The notes: generated from the letters alone by a model not told the origin. DNA of 64,000 nucleotides from Mesorhizobium carmichaelinearum (GCF_900199455.1 NZ_FZQR01000002.1:186001-250000); one strand, 5' to 3'. Shown: positions 27,675 through 36,566, counted from the first letter of the stretch. Numbers and translations are program-made.

Positions 27675-27707
27675 TAATTGTCAAATCGCCCTTTGTCGAG
27701 GAACCCC

Positions 27708-28931
27708 ATGCAAAACCCCTATTCGGAAATCTTCCGCGCCCCTGGAGCCAAGGGCTTTGCAGTCGCCGGCTTCATGGCGCGCCTGCCGATCGCCATGGCT
27801 CCGATCGGCATCGTGGCGATGCTGTCGCAGACGCGCGGCGAATACTGGCTGGCGGGCGCTGTCTCGGCGACATTCGCGCTGGCCAACGCCTTCCTGGCAC
27901 CGCAAATATCAAGGCTGGTCGACCGCCAGGGCCAGACGCGGATCGTCGTGCCCACGACAATCGTCTCCGTGCTCGCATTCATCACGCTGGTTGCGGCCGC
28001 CAATCAGGATTGGCCGGTCTGGACGCTGTTCGTGTCGGCGCTGCTGGCGGCGGCCATGCCCAGCATGCCGGCCATGGTGCGCGCGCGCTGGACCGAGCTT
28101 TTCCGCGGCCGGCCGGAGATGAACACCGCCTTCGCCTTCGAATCTGCGGCGGATGAACTGGTCTATATCGCCGGCGCATCGCTGTCGGTCGGCCTCAGTG
28201 CCGCCCTGTTCCCGGAAGCGGGCATGCTGGCGAGCACATTGTTCCTTGCCTTGGGCTCGACGGCCTTCATCCTGCAGCGATCGACCGAGCCGCAAGTGCG
28301 GCGGATAGACCACGGCGCGAGCGGCTCGGCGATCCGCCTGCGGCCGGTGCAGATCATCACCTTCGCCCTGATCTTCATCGGCGCGACCTTCGCGACGACG
28401 GAAGTGAGCACCGTCGCGATCACCAAGGAGCTCGGCCAGCCCGGCGCCGCCAGCCTCGTCATCGGCGTCTACGCGCTGGGGTCGTTCGTGCTCGGCATCA
28501 TTGTCGGCGCGCTCAACCTGAAGGCACCGCTGCAGCGCCAACTCGCCATCGCGGTCGCCCTGGTCGCGCTCGGCACGCTGATGCCGCTCACCGCCAACAG
28601 CGTATCGCTTCTGGCGCTGACCGTCTTCATCAGCGGCGTGGCGATCTCGCCGACCTTCATCACGGCCTTCGGGCTGATCGAACGGCATGTGCCGGAAGCG
28701 ATGCTGACCGAGGGCATCACCTGGGTGACCACCGGGATCGGCATCGGCATGGCGCTGGGCTCCTTCGCTGCCGGCGCGGTGGTGGATGCATTCGGCGCCC
28801 AGAACGGGTTCTGGGTCTCGGTGGCATCAGGCACGATCGCGCTCGCCACCGTGCTGCTCGGCCAGCGCATCCTGGCCACTCATAAATGCGAGTTGGATGG
28901 GTGCGAGGCGGCTGCCGTTCCCGCGGAATAG
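27708..28931 (+). CDS. Major facilitator superfamily transporter
   Basis: A 407-residue MFS protein with about twelve membrane helices. Motifs include 'FMARLPIAMAPIGIVAMLSQ' in helix 1 and 'LVDRQGQTRIV' as the motif-A-like loop after helix 2. The ATG at 27708 has CGAGGA upstream and is preferred over an in-frame TTG at 27678. Position opposite a TetR repressor with shared operators argues for inducible efflux of a small molecule; the substrate is not evident. Confidence 0.9.
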   Translation: MQNPYSEIFRAPGAKGFAVAGFMARLPIAMAPIGIVAMLSQTRGEYWLAGAVSATFALANAFLAPQISRLVDRQGQTRIVVPTTIVSVLAFITLVAAANQDWPVWTLFVSALLAAAMPSMPAMVRARWTELFRGRPEMNTAFAFESAADELVYIAGASLSVGLSAALFPEAGMLASTLFLALGSTAFILQRSTEPQVRRIDHGASGSAIRLRPVQIITFALIFIGATFATTEVSTVAITKELGQPGAASLVIGVYALGSFVLGIIVGALNLKAPLQRQLAIAVALVALGTLMPLTANSVSLLALTVFISGVAISPTFITAFGLIERHVPEAMLTEGITWVTTGIGIGMALGSFAAGAVVDAFGAQNGFWVSVASGTIALATVLLGQRILATHKCELDGCEAAAVPAE

Positions 28932-28967
28932 CGCGCTCGGCCCCTGCTAGGGGCCGGGCGTTCCGCT

Positions 28968-29510
28968 CTACGCGGCAGGATCGGAAATACGCACCCAGTG
29001 CGGCCGTGCCAGCGCAAAGAGCATTGTTGGGGCGCCGTGCAACATCACCTCCCGCTCGAAGGCAAAGCCGCATTTTTCCAGCACGCGCCGCGATGCCGGG
29101 TTGGCGGCGCGGGCGAGGCCAATGACCCGGTCGGCTTGCAGAGGACCGAACGCGGCACTCAGCGCCTGCGTGACCAGTTCCGTGGCATAGCCATGTCCCC
29201 AGCTCTGGGGATGAAGATGGTAGGACAGGTTCAGGCCGTCGAAATCCGCCGATACAGTGACGCCGCCGAAGCCGACCGGCTTTCCATCGGCCTCGACCGC
29301 CCAGCGGCCGAAGCCATATCTGTCCCAATGGCCGATGTCGCGGGCCAGTCGCGCGGCGCTCTGCTGAGGCGTGTCCGCAACGGGATCGGGGCGATGAGCG
29401 ACAAGTTCATGGCGCGAGAAGAGATCGACCAGGAAATCCAGATCGGCCTGCGCCGGCCGGCGCAGCAAAAGCCGTCCCCTTTGCTGGCTCAAAGGCAATG
29501 ACGCGTTCAT
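28968..29510 (-). CDS. GNAT N-acetyltransferase (RimJ/RimL-like)
   Basis: A 180-residue GNAT of the ribosomal-protein-acetylase-like group: 'RLLLRRPAQADLDFLVDLF', 'FGRWAVEADGKPVGFGGVTV', the acetyl-CoA loop 'HPQSWGHGYATELVTQALSA' and 'NPASRRVLEKCGFAFEREVM'. The substrate is unknown. The ATG at 29510 gives MNASLPLSQQRG; a TTG six codons upstream is also in frame. No strong ribosome site is visible for either. It follows ribB on the same strand, 35 nt on, possibly in one transcript. Confidence 0.88.
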   Translation of the reverse strand: MNASLPLSQQRGRLLLRRPAQADLDFLVDLFSRHELVAHRPDPVADTPQQSAARLARDIGHWDRYGFGRWAVEADGKPVGFGGVTVSADFDGLNLSYHLHPQSWGHGYATELVTQALSAAFGPLQADRVIGLARAANPASRRVLEKCGFAFEREVMLHGAPTMLFALARPHWVRISDPAA

Positions 29511-29545
29511 ATCGTCATTTCGCGGCAAAGGGGGCGGTTAGCCCT

Positions 29546-30646
29546 TCACAGGATCTCGGTCTTGGCGATGTGGATGCCAAAGCCTTCGAGGCCGACATAG
29601 TGGCGCTCGCGGGAGGCGATCAGGTTGATCGAAGAAATGCCGAGGTCCTTCAGGATCTGCGCGCCGAGGCCGATTTCGCGCCATTCATTCTCGCGACGGC
29701 GGGCCTCTTCGTGATCCTCGCGGTCACCGCTCAGCGGCCGCTTGCGCTCCTGATGCGCGACACCCACCGAACCTTCTCTGAGATAGACGATGACGCCGCG
29801 CTTGCGCTCGCCCATCGCCTTCATGATGCCGTCCAGACGATGGCTGGTGCCGAAGACGTCGGTCACCACATCCTCGGAATGCAGCCGCACCGGCACGTCC
29901 TCGCCGTCGCGGATATCGCCGAAGACGACGGCGACGTGATGCATCGTGTCCCAGGGCAGCGTGTAGGTGAAGACCTGCGCCTTGCCGCCAAGCGTGTCGA
30001 TATCGGAGCAGGCGACGCGTTCGACCAGCGTTTCCTTGCGCTGACGGTAGGCGATGAGGTCGGCGACCGAAACCTGCTTGAGACCATGCTCCTCGGCGAA
30101 AGCCTGCACTTGCGGGCCTCGCTTGACGGTGCCGTCATCATTGACCAGCTCGGAAATGACGCCGATCGGCGGCAGGCCGGCGAGCTTGCAAAGGTCGACC
30201 GCCGCTTCCGTATGGCCCGAACGCATCAGCACGCCGCCTTCGCGCGCGATCAGCGGGAAGATATGGCCGGGGCGGACGAAATCGGAGGCGCCGACATTGC
30301 CGTTGGCGAGGTTGCGCACGGTCAGCGTGCGGTCGTCGGCCGAAATGCCTGTCGTCGTGCCGTGCTTGAAATCGACGCTGACGGTGAAAGCGGTGGTGTG
30401 GGCGGAATCATTGTCGGCGACCATTGGCTGCAGGTTGAGCCGCTTGGCTTCCTCGCGCGGCATCGGCGTGCAGACGATGCCCGAGGTGTTTCGCACGATG
30501 AAGGCCATCTTCTCCGGTGTGCAATGAACAGCGGCGACGATCAGGTCACCCTCGTTCTCGCGCCCGTCATCATCCATGACGACAACGATCTCGCCACGTT
30601 CGAAAGCACGGATGGCTTCGACAATCTTCTTCTGGTCGTAAGGCAT
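29546..30646 (-). CDS. ribB: 3,4-dihydroxy-2-butanone 4-phosphate synthase with degenerate GTP cyclohydrolase II-like domain
   Basis: A 366-residue protein of RibBA layout. The N-terminal DHBP synthase domain is intact, with acidic motif 'VVMDDDGRENEGDLIVAA' and 'RSGHTEAAVDLCKLAG', and makes the four-carbon precursor of riboflavin. The C-terminal domain keeps the GCHII outline but not its zinc ligands: where active RibA has a Cys-x10-Cys-x-Cys pattern, this protein reads 'HSEDVVTDVFGTSHRLDG' with no cysteine. It is therefore probably a RibBX-type enzyme with only RibB activity. No FMN riboswitch is seen upstream. Confidence 0.9.
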   Translation of the reverse strand: MPYDQKKIVEAIRAFERGEIVVVMDDDGRENEGDLIVAAVHCTPEKMAFIVRNTSGIVCTPMPREEAKRLNLQPMVADNDSAHTTAFTVSVDFKHGTTTGISADDRTLTVRNLANGNVGASDFVRPGHIFPLIAREGGVLMRSGHTEAAVDLCKLAGLPPIGVISELVNDDGTVKRGPQVQAFAEEHGLKQVSVADLIAYRQRKETLVERVACSDIDTLGGKAQVFTYTLPWDTMHHVAVVFGDIRDGEDVPVRLHSEDVVTDVFGTSHRLDGIMKAMGERKRGVIVYLREGSVGVAHQERKRPLSGDREDHEEARRRENEWREIGLGAQILKDLGISSINLIASRERHYVGLEGFGIHIAKTEIL

Positions 30647-30666
30647 GGGCGGCTCGCTTTGCTCGC

Positions 30667-30754
30667 GGGGAATAGGGAGTAGGCAGTAAGGCAGTAGGTA
30701 AAGGAGAAAGGCTGTATCGGGCCGGCCTACTGCCTATTCCCTACTGCCTATTCC
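30667..30754. repeat. Imperfect long inverted repeat between ribB and aroC
   Basis: The left arm (30667-30697, GGGAATAGGGAGTAGGCAGT...) and right arm (30725-30754) are near-complementary over about 30 bp with a loop of about 27 bp. Each arm is itself built from short GGGAATAGG/CAGTAGG repeats. The right arm runs into the 3' end of aroC and supplies its stop codon. It could form a strong hairpin in the aroC-ribB transcript. Confidence 0.85.
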
Positions 30755-31849
30755 CTTCCCCGTCTGTCCCCTATGCCGCAGATAGTGATCCGCGATCGCG
30801 CAGGCAACCATCGCCTCGCCGATCGGCACGGCGCGGATGCCGACGCACGGGTCGTGCCGGCCCTTGGTCATCACCTCGACATCGTGGCCGTCCTTGTCGA
30901 TCGACTTTCGCGGCGTCAGGATCGACGAGGTCGGCTTGACGGCGAAGCGCGCAATGATCGCCTGGCCGGTCGAGATGCCGCCGAGGATACCACCGGCATT
31001 GTTGGACAGGAACACCGGTTTGCCGTCATTGCCGATGCGCATCTCGTCGGCATTCTGTTCACCGGTGATGCGCGCGGCCTCGAAACCGTTGCCGATCTCG
31101 ACGCCCTTGACGGCGTTGATCGACATCAGGCCCGACGCGATGTCCTGGTCGAGCTTGGCGTAGATCGGCGCGCCGAGCCCCGGCGGAACGCCGTCGGCGA
31201 CGATCTCGATCACCGCGCCGACCGAGGAACCGGCCTTGCGGATGCCGTCGAGATACTGCGTGAAGACCGGAACCGAAGCTGGATCGGGGGTGAAGAACGG
31301 GTTTTCCGCGTCGCCTATGAAATTCCAGTTCCAGTTGGCGCGGTTGATCGACTTTTCGCCCATCGACACCAGCGCGCCGCGCACCACCATGCCCGGCACC
31401 ACCTTGCGGGCAAGCGCGCCCGCGGCGACCCTGGCCGCGGTCTCGCGGGCCGAGGAGCGGCCGCCGCCACGATGGTCGCGTATGCCGTATTTGACGTCAT
31501 AGGTGTAGTCGGCATGGCCCGGCCGGTACTGGCGGGCGATCTCGCCATAGTCCTTCGAACGCTGGTCGACATTCTCGATCAGCATCGAGACCGGCGTGCC
31601 GGTGGTGATCATCGTCTCACCGTCCTCGTCAAGCACGAAGCCCGACAGCACCTTCACTTCGTCCGGCTCGCGGCGCTGGGTTACGAAACGCGACTGGCCC
31701 GGCCGGCGCTTGTCGAGTTCGGCCTGGATTTCGTCGCGCGTGAAGCGGATGCCGGGCGGGCAACCGTCGACGACGCAGCCTAGCGCTACGCCATGGCTTT
31801 CACCCCAGGTGGTGACGCGGAAAAGGTGGCCGAACGTGTTGTGAGACAT
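30734..31849 (-). CDS. aroC: Chorismate synthase
   Basis: A 371-residue chorismate synthase, the FMN-dependent enzyme that closes the shikimate pathway. Signature motifs are '[20 protein letters not shown]' at the N-terminus, '[20 protein letters not shown]' in the middle and '[17 protein letters not shown]' near the end. The last five codons and the TAG stop (30734-30736) come from an inverted repeat rather than from normal aroC sequence; this should not affect activity. Confidence 0.98.
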   Translation of the reverse strand: MSHNTFGHLFRVTTWGESHGVALGCVVDGCPPGIRFTRDEIQAELDKRRPGQSRFVTQRREPDEVKVLSGFVLDEDGETMITTGTPVSMLIENVDQRSKDYGEIARQYRPGHADYTYDVKYGIRDHRGGGRSSARETAARVAAGALARKVVPGMVVRGALVSMGEKSINRANWNWNFIGDAENPFFTPDPASVPVFTQYLDGIRKAGSSVGAVIEIVADGVPPGLGAPIYAKLDQDIASGLMSINAVKGVEIGNGFEAARITGEQNADEMRIGNDGKPVFLSNNAGGILGGISTGQAIIARFAVKPTSSILTPRKSIDKDGHDVEVMTKGRHDPCVGIRAVPIGEAMVACAIADHYLRHRGQTGKGIGSRE

Positions 31850-32033
31850 GGAAAATTGCCCTGCCCGGCAGCGGAGCCGGTTGAAGCCTGCCTTCTATTG
31901 GCGTTTTTTGCGGTGGTCAAACTGTCATCCCCGCCGTTTAAGTTTTGACACATTCGGCTGGTTTCTGCTTTCTTCCATCCGCCGTTGAGGATCCGCCGCC
32001 ACAGTGCCGGCGCAATGACCAAAGAGGACGATT

Positions 32034-32294
32034 ATGCGTACCCTGATTGGCGCTGTTGCCGCCACGCTGCTCTTTTCCACCGCTGCTTTCGCCGGCCAGA
32101 CCGAGGGCCTGATCAAGAAGATCGACAAGGACGCGCTGACCCTGACGCTGGACGACGGCAAATCCTACAAGCTGAACGCCGAAACCGATCTCGACGCGCT
32201 CAAGCCAGGCATGGACATCGTTATCGCCTTTGATGTGACCAATGGCGAGAACGTAATCACTGACATGCAGTTGCCGGACGGCGACACGAACTAG
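32034..32294 (+). CDS. DUF1344 periplasmic protein
   Basis: An 86-residue protein with a signal peptide (MRTLIGAVAATLLFSTAAFA) and a short DUF1344 beta domain ('GLIKKIDKDALTLTLDDGKS', 'DALKPGMDIVIAFDV'). Function unknown. AGAGGA precedes the ATG. The last two bases before the G of its TAG stop are the TA target duplicated by the IS630 element, so the stop was probably TAA before insertion; the protein itself is unchanged. Confidence 0.9.
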   Translation: MRTLIGAVAATLLFSTAAFAGQTEGLIKKIDKDALTLTLDDGKSYKLNAETDLDALKPGMDIVIAFDVTNGENVITDMQLPDGDTN

Positions 32295-32376
32295 AGCGGT
32301 TCGCGTTTGTCTGAATCGGGATTCCCAAGATTGAGCAAATCAGATTCGATGTTCTGACCGTTGGAGGTCGGGACAG

Positions 32377-32739
32377 ATGGCCAAGCCTTATTCGATGGAT
32401 TTGCGAGAAAGGGCACTGGCTCGCCTTGAAGAAGGCGAGACGAGCCGAGAGGTGGCTGCGGCGCTGAAGGTGGCAGTGTCGAGCGTGATCAAGTGGGCGG
32501 CGCGCAAGCGTCGGTTGGGCAGTGCGGCACCCGGCAAGATGGGCGGTCACCGACCCTATCTGATTGACGGGGAGCATCGTGCTTTCGTCCTGAGCGAGGT
32601 CGAGCGGGATGCCAACATAACGCTTCATGAATTGACGGCCGCACTGTCTGAACGGGGTCTCATCATCCACCCTGCCAGCGTCGGCCGCTTCCTGCATCGC
32701 GAGGGCAAGAGCTTCAAAAAAAACCGTTCTGCCGGCTGA
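32377..32739 (+). CDS. IS630 transposase, N-terminal frame (helix-turn-helix)
   Basis: A 120-residue product containing a winged helix-turn-helix ('MAKPYSMDLRERALARLEEG', 'TSREVAAALKVAVSSVIKWA') that would bind the inverted repeats. GGAGG lies about 10 nt upstream of the ATG. The frame breaks at an A8 run (32716-32723) just after 'HREGKSFKK', where related transposases continue with 'TVLPAEQ'. Joining to the second frame needs a +1 (or -2) shift, by ribosomal or transcriptional slippage or by a repaired indel. Confidence 0.9.
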   Translation: MAKPYSMDLRERALARLEEGETSREVAAALKVAVSSVIKWAARKRRLGSAAPGKMGGHRPYLIDGEHRAFVLSEVERDANITLHELTAALSERGLIIHPASVGRFLHREGKSFKKNRSAG

Positions 32740-32758
32740 GCAGCTCAAGCCGAAGCTG

Positions 32759-33322
32759 ATGCGTCGGCGGGCGCAATGGATGCGCTATCAGACCCGCATT
32801 GACCCAACGCGCCTGGTCTTCCTGGATGAAACGTGGGTCAAGACCAACATGGCGCCGTTGCGCGGCTGGGGTGTGCGCGGCAAGCGGCTGATGGCTCACG
32901 CGCCATATGGTCATTGGAAGACGATGACCTTCATCGCCGCGCTGCGGCATGATCGGGTAGAGGCGCCTTGGGTCATTGACGGACCCATCAATGCGCAGAC
33001 CTTCCGTGTCTATGTCGAAACCGAACTCATTAAGACACTGAAGCCGGGCGACATTGTCATTCTCGACAATCTCGGGTCTCACAAGGGCCAAGCCGTCCGC
33101 GACATCGTCAGGGCCGCCGGAGCGCGGCTCTTCTTCCTGCCGCCCTACAGTCCAGATCTCAATCCAATCGAGAAGCTCTTCGCTAAGCTCAAGCACTGCA
33201 TGCGACGTGCCGCCAAACGAAGCATCCAGGCCGTACACAACGCTATCGCCCGCACCCTCGACATCGTCACCTCAAATGAATGCAACAACTACATCGAAAG
33301 CGCGGGCTATAAGTCAACCTAA
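32759..33322 (+). CDS. IS630 transposase, catalytic DDE frame
   Basis: The C-terminal 187 residues hold the DDE catalytic domain: first Asp in 'VFLDETWVKTNM', second in 'VILDNLGSHKGQ' and Glu in 'PPYSPDLNPIEKLFAKLK'. The frame is open back to the A8 tract, so the ATG at 32759 need not be used; translation more likely enters by frameshifting from the upstream frame. All three catalytic residues are present, so the element may still be mobile if the shift occurs. Confidence 0.9.
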   Translation: MRRRAQWMRYQTRIDPTRLVFLDETWVKTNMAPLRGWGVRGKRLMAHAPYGHWKTMTFIAALRHDRVEAPWVIDGPINAQTFRVYVETELIKTLKPGDIVILDNLGSHKGQAVRDIVRAAGARLFFLPPYSPDLNPIEKLFAKLKHCMRRAAKRSIQAVHNAIARTLDIVTSNECNNYIESAGYKST

Positions 33323-33459
33323 ATGCGAACCGCTCTAAAGCTTCCGACCCAAATTGGATACGTGCCGTCGGTTCGACATTCCGCCGAGCCGGCCCAGCCG
33401 TCTGTTATGCAATTGCGGCCGCAAACTGCCGTGACATTTCCCGGGCCATTGCAGGCGGC

Positions 33460-34047
33460 CTAAAGCCACTCCAGGCTCTTGCCTTCAAGTTTGAGCACGC
33501 GATCCTGCGGTATCTCCAGGTTCGCGGCCTCGTCCTCGGCCATATCAAGCACGAAGCGAAACAGGGTGCGCATGACGCCGCCATGTGTCACACAGACCGT
33601 CCTGCGGTCGATCCCGTCGAAATAGGGTTTCACCCGTTCGAGCAGCATCTGGTAGCTCTCCGCACCGTCGCCGGGCGGCTGGAAGTTCCATTTGTCTTGC
33701 GCGCGTGACCGCTTTGCTCCAGGAGACTGCGTCTCCAACTCGGCAAAGGTAAAGCTCTGCCAGTCACCGAAATTGACTTCAATCAGTCTGGGATCGGTTC
33801 GATAGGCGAGCGGATCGAGCTTCATCGCGGCACGGATGCGTTCCATCGTTTCGCGCGTGCGCCGCATCGGGCTGGCGACGAAATCGAAATCCCTGACATC
33901 ACCGACAAGCTCGGCCAGCCGAAGCCCGTTTCCGGTCGCCTGCTCGCGGCCAAGACCATTGAGGTCGGTATCGGCCTGACCCTGAAGCCGGGCCTCGGCG
34001 TTCCACGCGGTCTGGCCGTGGCGCACGATATAAACCAGCGGGTACAT
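33460..34047 (-). CDS. Histidine phosphatase family protein (phosphoglycerate-mutase-like)
   Basis: A 195-residue protein with the 'YIVRHGQTAWNAEARLQG' phosphohistidine motif (catalytic H10) and the second His in 'TVCVTHGGVMRTLFR'. This branch covers cofactor-dependent phosphoglycerate mutases and many small-molecule phosphatases, so the substrate is not certain. It follows fabI on the same strand, 52 nt downstream, a gene order also seen in other rhizobia. Confidence 0.9.
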   Translation of the reverse strand: MYPLVYIVRHGQTAWNAEARLQGQADTDLNGLGREQATGNGLRLAELVGDVRDFDFVASPMRRTRETMERIRAAMKLDPLAYRTDPRLIEVNFGDWQSFTFAELETQSPGAKRSRAQDKWNFQPPGDGAESYQMLLERVKPYFDGIDRRTVCVTHGGVMRTLFRFVLDMAEDEAANLEIPQDRVLKLEGKSLEWL

Positions 34048-34099
34048 CAGGTCTTCCGGAGGTCGGGCCTGGGCCTGGACGGAGGATAGGCGGAGGGAA

Positions 34100-34921
34100 T
34101 TAATCCTTGACCGTCGAAATGTCGGGCGCGTCGACCGCCTTCATGCCGACCACGTGATAGCCGGAATCGACATGATGCACTTCGCCGGTGACGCCACGCG
34201 ACAGGTCGGACAGGAAATAGACGCCGGAATCGCCGACCTCTTCCTGCGTGACCGTCTGTTTCAGCGGCGAATTGTATTCGTTCCACTTCAGGATGTAGCG
34301 GAAATCGCCGATGCCGGAGGCGGCCAGCGTCTTGATCGGGCCGGCGGAGATCGCGTTGACGCGGATCTTCTTGGCGCCGAGATCGACAGCGAGGTAACGC
34401 ACGCTGGCCTCGAGCGCGGCCTTGGCGACGCCCATGACGTTGTAGTGCGGCATCACCTTCTCGGCGCCGTAGTAGGTCAGCGTCAGCAGCGAACCGCCAT
34501 CGGTCATCAGCGCCTCGGCGCGCTTGGCAATGGTGGTGAAGGAATAGACCGAAATGTCCATGGTGCGCAGGAAATTGTCGCGCGTCGTCTCGACATAGCG
34601 GCCGGTCAGCTCGTCCTTGTCGGAGAAGGCGATGGCATGGACGAGGAAGTCGAGCTTGCCGCCCCAATGCTTGGCGACATTGGCGAAAACCTCGTCGAGG
34701 CTCGCCGGGTCTGTGACATCGCAATGGCCGGCGACATAAGCGCCCAGTTCCGCCGCCAGCGGCTCGACACGCTTCTTGAACGCCTCGCCCTGGTAGGTCA
34801 GCGCAATCTCGGCGCCATGATCGACGCATGCCTTGGCGATGCCGTAGGCAATCGATCTGTTGTTCGCGACGCCAAGAATCAGGCCGCGCTTGCCGGCCAT
34901 CAGGCCCTGTCCACCCGCCAT
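34100..34921 (-). CDS. fabI: Enoyl-[acyl-carrier-protein] reductase (NADH)
   Basis: A 273-residue FabI, which reduces the enoyl-ACP double bond in the last step of each fatty-acid elongation cycle. The short-chain dehydrogenase fold shows a Gly-rich NAD site ('GLILGVANNRSIAYGIAKAC') and the FabI active-site Tyr-x6-Lys as Y160 and K167 ('YNVMGVAK'). The ATG at 34921 has GGAGAG upstream; the longer open frame before it does not look coding. It lies downstream of dnaJ. Confidence 0.96.
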   Translation of the reverse strand: MAGGQGLMAGKRGLILGVANNRSIAYGIAKACVDHGAEIALTYQGEAFKKRVEPLAAELGAYVAGHCDVTDPASLDEVFANVAKHWGGKLDFLVHAIAFSDKDELTGRYVETTRDNFLRTMDISVYSFTTIAKRAEALMTDGGSLLTLTYYGAEKVMPHYNVMGVAKAALEASVRYLAVDLGAKKIRVNAISAGPIKTLAASGIGDFRYILKWNEYNSPLKQTVTQEEVGDSGVYFLSDLSRGVTGEVHHVDSGYHVVGMKAVDAPDISTVKD

Positions 34922-35026
34922 GTGAGCGCTCTCCGCAAGGTTTCTGCTTTGTGGAGTGCCTATCGCACAGGCACAGAGCCCCTTCAAGCGCTCAAACCGG
35001 ACAGTTCGGGGGACAAAAGCGCTGGA

Positions 35027-35953
35027 TCAGCCTTTTTGGCCACGCAGCAACGCTTCGAGCGCGCTGTCGCCGCCTTCCGGCAGCATGATGCGGACATGGG
35101 CATAGAGGTCGCCATGGCCGCCGGCCTTTTCCGGCAAGCCCCTGCCCTTGAGCCGCAGCACCTTGTCCGAACTCGACCAGGCGGGAACATTGACCGCGAG
35201 CCTGCCGGTCGGTGTCTCGACCGGCACCTTGGCGCCGAGCACCGCATCCGCCAGCGACACCGGCAGATCGGCATGCAGGTCGCGGCCCTCGATGCGGTAG
35301 CGCGGGTGCCGGCGTATATGGATCTTGACCAGCGCGTCACCAGGCTGGCCCGGCCCCTGCTCGCCCTGCCCCTTCAACCGGATGGTCTGGCCATCCTCGA
35401 CAAAGGCCGGCAGTTTGACCGCCACCTTGCGGCCATCGGGAAACATCGCCGTCACCTTTTCGGCGGTCGCCGCTTCCTCGATGGTGACGTCGAGCGTGAC
35501 ATTCAGATCGGCTGCGGTCGCCGGCTGGCGGCGGTCGCCCGCACCGGCACCGCGCGCGCCCGAAAAGGCGTCGCCGAAAATCTGACTGAAAATATCGCTG
35601 TTGCCGTCGAACGGATCACCGCCCGGGCGCCCCGAACGGAATTCGAATCGCGAACCGCCGGCGCCTTGCTGGCGGCGAAACCCGCCGAAGGGGTCGCCAC
35701 CGGCAGCGCCTTCAAAACCCTGGAAGCGCGGCTTGCCGTCGGCGTCGATCTCGCCGCGATCGAAAGCGGCACGGTTCTTCTCGTCGCCGACGATCTCATA
35801 GGCCTGGTTGGCCGCGGCAAAACGGTCCTTCGCCTTGGGATCATTCGGATTCTGGTCCGGATGATGTTTCTTGGCGAGTTTCCGGTATGCCGATTTTATG
35901 TCCTTGGCCGATGCGTTCTTTGCAACGCCCAGGACCTCATACGGGTCGCGCAT
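35027..35953 (-). CDS. DnaJ/CbpA-type co-chaperone
   Basis: A 308-residue Hsp40. The N-terminal J domain contains the HPD motif ('[20 protein letters not shown]'), followed by a Gly/Phe-rich linker ('[20 protein letters not shown]') and the two C-terminal substrate-binding domains. It lacks the four CxxCxGxG zinc repeats of DnaJ proper and so is CbpA-like. It stimulates DnaK ATPase and presents clients. It diverges from the pdxH side and precedes fabI. Confidence 0.93.
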   Translation of the reverse strand: MRDPYEVLGVAKNASAKDIKSAYRKLAKKHHPDQNPNDPKAKDRFAAANQAYEIVGDEKNRAAFDRGEIDADGKPRFQGFEGAAGGDPFGGFRRQQGAGGSRFEFRSGRPGGDPFDGNSDIFSQIFGDAFSGARGAGAGDRRQPATAADLNVTLDVTIEEAATAEKVTAMFPDGRKVAVKLPAFVEDGQTIRLKGQGEQGPGQPGDALVKIHIRRHPRYRIEGRDLHADLPVSLADAVLGAKVPVETPTGRLAVNVPAWSSSDKVLRLKGRGLPEKAGGHGDLYAHVRIMLPEGGDSALEALLRGQKG

Positions 35954-36064
35954 GCTTCCTGCCCTGGAAATGAGTTGAGTCCATACTTGCCTCCTATATG
36001 CGCTCGCATAGGAAGAAATTCCAGTAGCGGAGCGTCATATCAAAGGCGGAAAATCAGATCAGGC

Positions 36065-36526
36065 TCAGAGCGCCTTGAAGCCCTGCATGCGCCAGCCGCC
36101 GGCGCTGGCCAGGCAGAGTTCACCCTCGAACATGGCGACGCCGTCAAAGCTTTCGCGTGAAGCCTTGAAGCGGCGGCATGTCTGGCCCCTGTCCTTCAAT
36201 TCCGCCAGTTCGGTGATGGAGCCGCGTGAGCCGGTGCCGGCATTGGCCCAAGGCACCGCCTGGCCGCCGAGTTGCTCGATGTCGGCGGAGGACACCGCAT
36301 TGCCGATCGTCGTCTGGTCGGAGTCGCGATCCGAATCGGTAGGTGCCGATGGGGTCTGCGTGCTGCTGGTCAGGATCGAGCGATCGACTTCGGCCTTTTC
36401 CAGGCTGAAGCCACCCGCGCCGCAGGCGGCAAGTGGCAAGGCGGCCGCCACGATCGCCGCTTTCGCGCTGGCCGAAGCGATAACGCCCCATTGCCTGCTG
36501 TCAAAAGCTTGCGCGATACGCGACAA
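36065..36526 (-). CDS. RT0821/Lpp0805-type surface lipoprotein-like protein
   Basis: A 153-residue protein with a hydrophobic leader ending in a lipobox-like 'LPLAACGAGG', then a spacer, and a C-terminal domain typical of RT0821/Lpp0805 surface proteins ('VPWANAGTGSRGSITELAEL', 'RGQTCRRFKASRESFDGVAM', 'ELCLASAGGWRMQGF'). Likely an outer-membrane lipoprotein. No ATG precedes the leader; the best start is TTG at 36526, with GGGAGG 7 nt upstream. It is divergent from pdxH with only 40 nt between starts. Confidence 0.83.
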   Translation of the reverse strand: MSRIAQAFDSRQWGVIASASAKAAIVAAALPLAACGAGGFSLEKAEVDRSILTSSTQTPSAPTDSDRDSDQTTIGNAVSSADIEQLGGQAVPWANAGTGSRGSITELAELKDRGQTCRRFKASRESFDGVAMFEGELCLASAGGWRMQGFKAL

Positions 36527-36566
36527 TCGGCAACCTCCCTGATCTCGTGACAATTTGAGAAAAACT

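Larger units (their letters stand above)
32294..33335 (+). mobile_element. IS630-family insertion sequence
   Basis: A 1042-bp element flanked by TA dinucleotides (32292-32293 and 33336-33337), the target duplication typical of IS630/Tc1 elements. The ends carry about 15-bp inverted repeats starting GAGCGGTTCGC with one mismatch. Inside are two overlapping transposase frames joined at an A8 tract. The element landed in the stop codon of the DUF1344 gene. Confidence 0.93.

Noticed and set aside
30646..30760. FMN riboswitch upstream of ribB
   Set aside because: The short gap contains only the GGGAATAGG-type inverted repeat and no FMN aptamer blocks.
34154..36160. A 668-codon open frame antisense to fabI and dnaJ
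   Set aside because: It lies opposite two clear genes and its translation has no known domain or good start; it is a GC-driven artefact.
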